A stretch of 64,000 nucleotides of DNA from 55-13 sp964501275 (lineage in GTDB: Bacteria > Armatimonadota > Fimbriimonadia > Fimbriimonadales > Fimbriimonadaceae), in NCBI GenBank assembly GCA_964501275.1, contig CAZCSP010000022.1, positions 3,569 through 67,568 of the forward strand. The letters are read 5' to 3'. The notes under the pieces are model-generated. The model worked only from the letters and a program-made list of their open reading frames with translations, did no database searches and was not told the DNA's origin. Position numbers and translations under genes: made by a program. Below, one piece after another: positions 59,201 through 64,000 of this stretch. Each line of letters starts with the position of its first letter. Position 1 is the stretch's first letter.

Positions 59201-60705
59201 TATCGAACGAGTTCATCGGCCAGGGCGAGGTGGTTCGGAGGACGACCTACTACGGCGCAGACATCGGCGACAGCGGTGTCCTCAGCTTGCAAAGGGCGTC
59301 GCGAGTAGCGGAGGTTCGCGCGATGATCGGGTTTGATCCGGCCGAGGCCAGCGTCACTCGTCCCCAGGAGGGCCTCTTGCCAGGGGGTCGCTGGTTCCAG
59401 CCGGGAGATGGGCGGGTGATGATCCTGCCTCAACTGCTGGCGGAAACGCTGAAGATCGAGCCCACCGACGTGGGCAAGGCCACAGTGACCTTCGGCGGCA
59501 ACGCCTACCGGGTGATCGGCATCATCGACTCGGGCTACCTGCGGGGGATTCAGGACTTGGACGGCGACGGGATTCTGGCTCCCGACTTCAGCCTCTCCCG
59601 CCAACTCCAAACCGACTCGGGAACCGGAAACCAGGCGTTTCGTAGTTTCCTCCGCCTCGACCCCGGAGCCTGTTTCTTGGTTCCGGCGGAGACATCCCTC
59701 GCCACCGGCGCAGACATCCGAAGCGTTGCCGTGTCCTTTAAAGAGCCTTCTCAGACTCGCAAGGCTTTGGATCGGCTCATGCCCCGCCTGCGGCTGAACC
59801 TCTACGCCTCGGTACAGGACCCCCGGACGAACGACATCGAAGTCCGGCAGTTCAGCATCCTCCAAGCCACCAAGGGGAGCGGGCTGGGATTGGTGCTGAT
59901 CCAACTCGCCATCGCCGCCGTGTTTGTGCTGAACACCATGATCGCCAGCGTCTATGAGCGCACCAAGGAGATTTCCATTTTCAGTAGCATCGGCCTCGCC
60001 CCCAACCACATCTCCATGCTGTTCTTCGCCGAGTCGCTGGTCTATGGAGTGCTGGGGGCGGTTTTTGGGTATTTCATGGCCCAGTTAGCCGCCAAGATCA
60101 TCGTCGCCACCGGGGCCCTGCCCAACCTGTTCCTCAACTTCTCCTCTAGTTCGGCGGTATTGTCGGCGGGTCTGGTGATGGGCACAGTCATCGCCAGCAC
60201 CATCTATCCCGCTCGAAAGGCCAGCCAGATCGCCGCCCCTGCGCAAGCCGAGAAGAACTACGAAACCGAGCCGGAGGGCGACGAGTGGCGACTGCCTCTG
60301 CCCTTCAGCGTGTCTGCCTCGGAAGCCGCGCCCCTGACAGAGTTCCTGGGCGAATGGCTCCAAGCCTATGAGGGGTACACCATCGGCGACTTTGTGACCA
60401 GCGAGACCTCTATCTGGGCGGAAGGGGAGCGTTACTTCGTGAAATCCACCGCCTGGCTGGCCCCCTACGACCTGGGCGTGTCGCAGGATTTGGTGTTGCG
60501 AGCCGAGCCGGGAAGCGCGCCGGGAGTCTATGTTTTGGAGTTAATCTTGACCCGCACGGCGGGAGAAGCCGACAACTGGGTGACCGTCAACGGCCGCTTC
60601 CTCGCCAACCTCCGTAAGCAGTTCTTGACGTGGAGAACCCTGAGCGCGGAGCAGCGCGAGAAGTACCAGATTGCGGCCGATGAGCGGTTTGAACTTGCCG
60701 TCTGA
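56203..60705 (+). CDS. M28-like (degenerate) peptidase fused to FtsX-type permease
   Basis: The 1500-aa protein starts with GTG, has a lipobox-like FAC at Cys20, and a PA plus M28-peptidase fold through residue 480. The zinc sites are altered: the His of the HxD ligand is Asn262 (TANADAS), the second Asp site reads GAETST (Glu277), and the EE pair reads H309-M310. Membrane helices begin near 815; FtsX/MacB-type permease domain spans about 928-1335 (SNMRRRKARTFLTTLTLV, NTMIASVYERTKEISIFSSIGLAPNHI). A 160-residue soluble domain ends the chain. No ABC ATPase is adjacent. Confidence 0.85.
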   Translation: MSTALRVLTLVALLLCVFACSRAPSEAERETARNIQATYKSLIDRVDAKRLQADLAQIAQIGNRVTGSKGEKQTFEFVEERLRKLGLQNIRYETFQVTVPDVDSRGRLNLGGEEVELYPIWPNLVRTSTCDVTGPILYGGYGTLEEFNGKDLQGAIVVLEFNSGTRWRNAARLGAAAVILLEPKASTRSEAELKYGNVPLSFPRFYLPLDQAEPVLQAAFAQRNVRLKCAQNWIKTESRNLFADLAGTDNTVEGERVLVTANADASSVVPALAPGAETSTSIAAFLETARLWSEKPGRRPVTFMLSGAHMLGLQGVREFIDRRLNGDKQPLLLAANIDFTSGSPTIGTYGRGWYYEYRDEVRDPVINFSRILRKHADVLAPVMKAPSARMVLTDSINQSDNRTWKNNIPGRFAFDCEPMLLGGYNAITFATIEDARDRVDTPFDTVDKVNFENLATQTKTLNAMLHHAFNDTTQPGGNSDHKVPLEVREPSAMRLTGGFATVDGVVAVYDPAKSFVPDVPVTDALAVSTGPQKTMMGVRGTLIQKVDEKDARYRFPGLALINSYWQPDERYSTFLSAFRLDPETGDIDAAVDFGVTGAEAYDTVFQLKTTHRTAPIVVFKCRSVDFYSLVDPQDLRTFRGGFIMDAKTNGDPQFFGFFVSFEDMRLSSEVDDTACLFMPPGERFKILFGSGMGEYRLILSNSTPQDEAGTGYLMPGGEAEPGDRSGLALSGRFLDPAVNTAKDIVAVNDARMGEFAKYRIISPGIKELQDQARAEIELAEAAKAAKDWASADRHSRAAWGYALRAHPVVAKTTGDVVNGVLFYLFLIIPFSYFIERLFFAHRSLTKQLGTAIGVFIASFILLRLIHPAFEIVKNPMMIFIAFVMGSLSLLVMMFILGKFESSLKTLKQLESGVHEVDIRRGSVAMAAFNLGVSNMRRRKARTFLTTLTLVVMTFIVLSFTSIVPDLQINELPSENPARYSGMLIRNPGLDPLQSATYRQISNEFIGQGEVVRRTTYYGADIGDSGVLSLQRASRVAEVRAMIGFDPAEASVTRPQEGLLPGGRWFQPGDGRVMILPQLLAETLKIEPTDVGKATVTFGGNAYRVIGIIDSGYLRGIQDLDGDGILAPDFSLSRQLQTDSGTGNQAFRSFLRLDPGACFLVPAETSLATGADIRSVAVSFKEPSQTRKALDRLMPRLRLNLYASVQDPRTNDIEVRQFSILQATKGSGLGLVLIQLAIAAVFVLNTMIASVYERTKEISIFSSIGLAPNHISMLFFAESLVYGVLGAVFGYFMAQLAAKIIVATGALPNLFLNFSSSSAVLSAGLVMGTVIASTIYPARKASQIAAPAQAEKNYETEPEGDEWRLPLPFSVSASEAAPLTEFLGEWLQAYEGYTIGDFVTSETSIWAEGERYFVKSTAWLAPYDLGVSQDLVLRAEPGSAPGVYVLELILTRTAGEADNWVTVNGRFLANLRKQFLTWRTLSAEQREKYQIAADERFELAV

Positions 60706-60768
60706 AACTCCGACGGACCGCCGATCTCCAGATTGGCTCCGCCAGCTTGCGTAGAAGCCACGCGTTCG
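60706..60768. repeat. Repeat family E, copy 2
   Basis: ACGGACCGCCGATCTCCAG is the inverse of the family E word at 12018-12050 and 61905-61942. It fills the gap between convergent genes. Confidence 0.65.
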
Positions 60769-61785
60769 CTACAAAAGCCCGCTCAACCGCCGCAAATCTT
60801 CCATCAAAGAAATATACTGTTCGGGCGTCAGAGCCTGGGAGCCATCGCTGAGGGCCTTCTTGGGGTTGGGATGCATCTCGATCATCACTCCGTCTGCTCC
60901 CACCACCAAAGCCGCCTTTGCCATCGGGGCCACATAGCGCGCCACTCCGGTCCCGTGCGATGGATCGACGATGACGGGCAGGTGGGAATACTCCTTCAGC
61001 ACCGGCACCACCGATAGATCGAGCGTGTTGCGGGTGTAGGCGCGGTCGATGGGCATCACGCCCCGTTCGCAGAGGATCACATTGGGATTGTCCTGGCTCA
61101 GGACATACTCCGCCGCCAGCAAAAATTCGTCGATTGTGGCGCTCGGCCCCCGCTTCAGGAAGACCGGCTTGCCGCTGCGACCGGCCTCAATAAGGAGGGG
61201 GAAGTTCTGCATCGACCTCGCGCCGATCTGCAGGATGTCCACATACTTCGCGACCAGCGGCACCATGTCTCCGCTCATTACCTCCGAGATCGTGACCAAG
61301 CCAAACTCGTCGCCCACTTCCCGCATGATCCGCAAGCCCTCTTCCTGAAGACCTTGGAACGAGTAAGGCGACGTGCGCGGCTTGAAGGCTCCACCCCGCA
61401 GGATGGTCCCGCCCGACTCCTTCACGATCCGCGCCGCATCCCGAAATTGCTCCAGGCTCTCCACCGAGCAAGGCCCGCCCATCACCACGAAATGCCCGTG
61501 TCCGATCTTCACGCCCTTCACGTCGACAATCGTCTTCTCGCGGTGGAATTCGGTGGAGGCCAGTTTGTAGGGGCGCGAGGTCTGGGTGATCTTGTTGACC
61601 CCCTCCAGAGCCCCAACTACCGCCTCCAAAGTCTCGCGCTGGTCGCTGGAAAGGGCGGCGGGGACTCCGATGGCCGTGCGGTCTTCGCCAGGCAGGACCA
61701 AAGGGCTTGCCCCGATCTGTCGGATAGCCGAGGCCACCGCCTCAATCTGTTCGGGCGTAGCCCCGACCTGCATCGTGATGATCAT
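60769..61785 (-). CDS. aroF: 3-deoxy-7-phosphoheptulonate (DAHP) synthase
   Basis: The 338-aa protein has an N-terminal ferredoxin-like regulatory domain (about 1-70) and the type I-beta catalytic barrel: VMGGPCSVES, LRGGAFKPRTSPYSFQG, QIGARSMQNFPLL, LKRGPSATIDEF and VIVDPSHGTG. It condenses phosphoenolpyruvate with erythrose 4-phosphate, the first step to aromatic amino acids. It stands alone; other aro genes are not in the window. The start ATG gives the standard MIITMQ opening. Confidence 0.95.
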   Translation of the reverse strand: MIITMQVGATPEQIEAVASAIRQIGASPLVLPGEDRTAIGVPAALSSDQRETLEAVVGALEGVNKITQTSRPYKLASTEFHREKTIVDVKGVKIGHGHFVVMGGPCSVESLEQFRDAARIVKESGGTILRGGAFKPRTSPYSFQGLQEEGLRIMREVGDEFGLVTISEVMSGDMVPLVAKYVDILQIGARSMQNFPLLIEAGRSGKPVFLKRGPSATIDEFLLAAEYVLSQDNPNVILCERGVMPIDRAYTRNTLDLSVVPVLKEYSHLPVIVDPSHGTGVARYVAPMAKAALVVGADGVMIEMHPNPKKALSDGSQALTPEQYISLMEDLRRLSGLL

Positions 61786-61814
61786 GGAAGGGCGTTAGGT
61801 TACCTTCCGGGGAG

Positions 61815-61967
61815 CCAGGGGTTTGTAAGTTTGGAGTTTGGGGTTTGGAGTTTAGAATTAGGAGGAGGCGCATCTGTAGACGCAAAGGAGCTTCAATACA
61901 AGTTGGCCGCGCCGATCTGGAGATCGGCGGTCCAGCGGTCTGTTCACCCTTCCAAACTCCAAACTAC
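61815..61967. repeat. Inverted 'TTTGGAGTTTGG' repeat with family E copy 3
   Basis: TTTGGAGTTTGGGGTTTGG at the left and TTCCAAACTCCAAACTAC at the right are inverted; between them lies CGCCGATCTGGAGATCGGCG (family E). No gene is seen. Confidence 0.65.
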
Positions 61968-62003
61968 AAAGCCCCGACTCCTTTGGGAAGTCGGGGCTTT
62001 TCG
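61968..62003 (-). terminator. Terminator of the SLH porin gene
   Basis: AAAGCCCCGACT and AGTCGGGGCTTT form a 12-bp stem with a 9-nt loop, 20 bp past the porin stop. T-runs on both sides allow use in either direction. Confidence 0.8.
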
Positions 62004-62022
62004 GCTTTGCGTTTAAGTTTGT

Positions 62023-63999
62023 TTAGAACTTGACGCTAAGCTGGGTGCCGATAAGGCCGCCTCTTGCTCGCTCCTGGTTAAAGAAGCTGAAGGCGCCGGA
62101 ACCGTCGGCATCGGCGTCGGAAACCTGCCAGAAGAGGCGCAGATTCGCCTTATCAGACAGACCGAAGTTGAAGCCGAGGGTGTACCAGGACTGCCGGGGC
62201 TCAGACCCGCCCTCAAAGTCCCACTGGTTGTTCTCGTAGCTGAGCATGACACTGCTGTTCGAGGACAGCGCATAGTCGACTCCGATCTTGTAGCTGGTGA
62301 CCTTATCGTCCTTCGTCAGAACGGAGGAGTCGGTGTCGCGACCCTTCATGAACTTACCGTGACCGGTGATCTTGAGGTTGTCGCTGAGCTTCAGCCAGGC
62401 ATCCACATGGAAGCCTTCGAGGTCCACTGGATTCCAGTAGGTGCCGATGCGGCCCCATGCACCGGGAGCAGCGTAGAGAGGATCGATCGACTTGTAGCCG
62501 CCGCCGATGCCCCACTTGTCGTTCTTGCCACCGTACTTCAGACCGAGCCACCAAGCCGAGTTATCCTCGTCCACAACACTCGAGTTGTTGTAGTTGAGGT
62601 CGCTCTTGGCATAGCCGCCAGAAAGGGCGAGGTTGCCGAACTGGTACTTGGCGTCGCCTCCGTAGACCACGACACGGTTGAACATGTCGAAGGTGGAGCT
62701 ACCGTTATTGGCAACCTGGTTGCTGTCCAGCCACAGGTAGGCCAGATTGATGTGGCCCTTGTCGCCGAGAGGCAGCCAAACGTGGGCGCCCAGGCTCTGG
62801 TCGATCACAAGGTCGGTGAGCGACTCCCCAATCGGGAAGAACCAAGCGCTTTCGCGCCCCGCGAACATCGGCTGAATCTCGTCGCCATTGGTGGCCAGTC
62901 GGCTGCTGTTGCGGCCGCCGAAGACGTTCAACTTGGCCGAGCCGAAGTTGAACCCGAGGATCGCGCCGTCGAACATCCACTCGCCGTCGTCCCACCGATC
63001 GTTCTTGAAGTACGGGGTGTTGTCGGGGCGCTGGAAGATCATCGGGCTGATCTTGTAGCCGACTCGGCCGACCTTGGCGTTGAAGCCCAGGGAAGCGACC
63101 GAAGTGTCGAAGTCCACATAGAAGCGCTGGGCATACCAGGTTGACTCAGCCTCGCCGAAGGGCTCGAACGAGTTGACCGTCGACTGGTTACCGAAGCCGT
63201 TGCCAGAAGGACCGTACCCGTTGAAGAATCCGCCCGAACCCAGCATGTTGCCGAACACGAACGTGGCTCGGAACTTGGGACCGGTCTCGTTGTTGGACTT
63301 AAGATCCAGAGCGCCCTCGTGGAGGATCGTCAGGTCTCGGGTCACGCCAACGCGATCACCGCTGTAGTCGCCGCGGCCAAAGCCGGTCGGGCGGCCATCG
63401 ACGGTGAGACCGAACTCATCGTCCTTGCCGGAGTATCCGCCGAGAGCCACGAGGTTGAGGTCGCCGTGGACGTCGAACGGAAGCTTGGACTTCTCAAGCG
63501 CGGTAACTCGCTTGTCCAGGCTGGCGATATCTCGCTTCATCTGCTCGACATCAGCGCCGAGCTTCTGGAGTTCGCCACGGAACTCGTCGATCAGCCGCTT
63601 CAGGGAAGCGATGTCGTCGGAGTTGACCTTCACCTGGTTGGTCAGCGCGTCCAGCGCCGCCTTCAGGCTGTCGATGTCGGCCTTGGTGACGGTGCCGCCT
63701 TCCAAGGTCTTCATGATGTCGTCGATCTGGCCCTTCAGGCCATCGGTGATGCCCTTCAGGTTCGACCAGGCCGCGTGGATGGCGACCGCCATCTCGTAGC
63801 GGGAAGCGGGGCGGCCGCCTCGGAAAAGTCCGTCCGGATAACCCACGAGAAGGCCTTCGGCCTTCAGTCGTGCGAGCTCGCGATAAGCCCAGTGGTTCTC
63901 GGGAACGTCGGGGAAGTTGTCCTGGGCGATGGCTGGGATGACCAGACCGGCGCCGAGAACGAGAGTGAGTGCGTATTTTGCAGTTCTCTTCAAGTCCAT
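62023..63999 (-). CDS. SLH-domain outer-membrane porin (OmpM-like)
   Basis: The 658-aa protein has a signal peptide (MDLKRTAKYALTLVLGAGLVIPAIAQ), one SLH domain (NFPDVPENHWAYRELARLKAEGLLVGYPDGLFRGGRPASRYEMA, about 28-72), a long coiled coil (about 80-170, KGQIDDIMKTLEGG to TALEKSK) and a beta-barrel of about 480 residues ending LIGTQLSVKF. SLH domains of this type clamp the barrel to the cell wall, tethering the outer membrane. Such porins mark diderms like Negativicutes, Thermus and Armatimonadota. The ATG ends one base before the window edge, so the promoter is not visible. Confidence 0.9.
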   Translation of the reverse strand: MDLKRTAKYALTLVLGAGLVIPAIAQDNFPDVPENHWAYRELARLKAEGLLVGYPDGLFRGGRPASRYEMAVAIHAAWSNLKGITDGLKGQIDDIMKTLEGGTVTKADIDSLKAALDALTNQVKVNSDDIASLKRLIDEFRGELQKLGADVEQMKRDIASLDKRVTALEKSKLPFDVHGDLNLVALGGYSGKDDEFGLTVDGRPTGFGRGDYSGDRVGVTRDLTILHEGALDLKSNNETGPKFRATFVFGNMLGSGGFFNGYGPSGNGFGNQSTVNSFEPFGEAESTWYAQRFYVDFDTSVASLGFNAKVGRVGYKISPMIFQRPDNTPYFKNDRWDDGEWMFDGAILGFNFGSAKLNVFGGRNSSRLATNGDEIQPMFAGRESAWFFPIGESLTDLVIDQSLGAHVWLPLGDKGHINLAYLWLDSNQVANNGSSTFDMFNRVVVYGGDAKYQFGNLALSGGYAKSDLNYNNSSVVDEDNSAWWLGLKYGGKNDKWGIGGGYKSIDPLYAAPGAWGRIGTYWNPVDLEGFHVDAWLKLSDNLKITGHGKFMKGRDTDSSVLTKDDKVTSYKIGVDYALSSNSSVMLSYENNQWDFEGGSEPRQSWYTLGFNFGLSDKANLRLFWQVSDADADGSGAFSFFNQERARGGLIGTQLSVKF

Positions 64000-64000
64000 T

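Noticed and set aside
57079..60009. 360- and 382-aa minus-strand frames opposite the FtsX fusion gene
   Set aside because: They mirror a gene with clear domains and have antisense composition.

Overview
The window (about 60% G+C) most resembles a diderm, Armatimonadota-like bacterium, perhaps near Fimbriimonas. This is inferred from gene content, not from a marker tree. The clues are a major outer-membrane protein with an N-terminal SLH domain, a coiled coil and a beta-barrel (62023-63999), two PEP-CTERM proteins, a type IV pilus/type II secretion PilC-like protein, Tat-exported Gfo/Idh/MocA oxidoreductases, and many secreted proteins of unknown function. No rRNA, tRNA, CRISPR array, integrase or complete insertion sequence was seen.

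Layout. 1-11 kb: a truncated AAA-like ATPase, an NlpC/P60 hydrolase, a three-gene cassette (60-aa membrane protein, NoeA-like methyltransferase, sulfatase-like membrane enzyme), and small enzymes. 10-19 kb: housekeeping and nucleic-acid genes (L25, HIT, EF-P, an RtcA-like protein, Ppx/GppA, ComEA), an 8-cysteine membrane protein behind efp, a peptidoglycan-binding gene broken by TAA, and an M14 peptidase. 19-25 kb: an AbrB/PIN toxin-antitoxin pair, an oxidoreductase, a metallophosphoesterase fused to a PQQ propeller, a response regulator and a decayed DUF1016 gene. 25-31 kb: a MinD-like ATPase, PilC and a sigma factor fused to a degenerate GGDEF domain. 32-39 kb: TerC under a yybP-ykoY (Mn2+) riboswitch, a Tat oxidoreductase, an aldehyde dehydrogenase and secreted proteins. 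39-42 kb: phage-like gene remnants and an A+T-richer operon encoding a Cys/Trp-rich secreted peptide, a LolA-like protein and a MauE-like protein. 42-52 kb: accessory genes, a nucleotidyltransferase cassette, and three decayed copies of the sufB 3' end leading to a DUF433/DUF5615 pair flush against intact sufB. 52-64 kb: L-fucose isomerase, an oxidoreductase, GpsA, a giant pseudo-peptidase/FtsX fusion, DAHP synthase and the SLH porin.

How it works together. Core metabolism (GpsA, DAHP synthase, SufB, EF-P, L25) is scattered among genes for sugar oxidation (FucI, three Gfo/Idh/MocA proteins, a PQQ sugar dehydrogenase, an aldehyde dehydrogenase), envelope functions (SLH porin, PilC, NlpC/P60) and small defence or selfish modules. 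Most intergenic spaces hold palindromic repeats of at least five families, so the DNA between genes looks heavily shaped by repeat spread and gene decay.

Most notable: the sigma-GGDEF fusion, the Cys/Trp-rich peptide operon, the serial sufB 3'-end fragments (which look like scars of repeated insertion at one site), an RtcA homologue that has Arg where the catalytic His is expected, and the 1500-aa M28-like/FtsX fusion lacking peptidase metal ligands.
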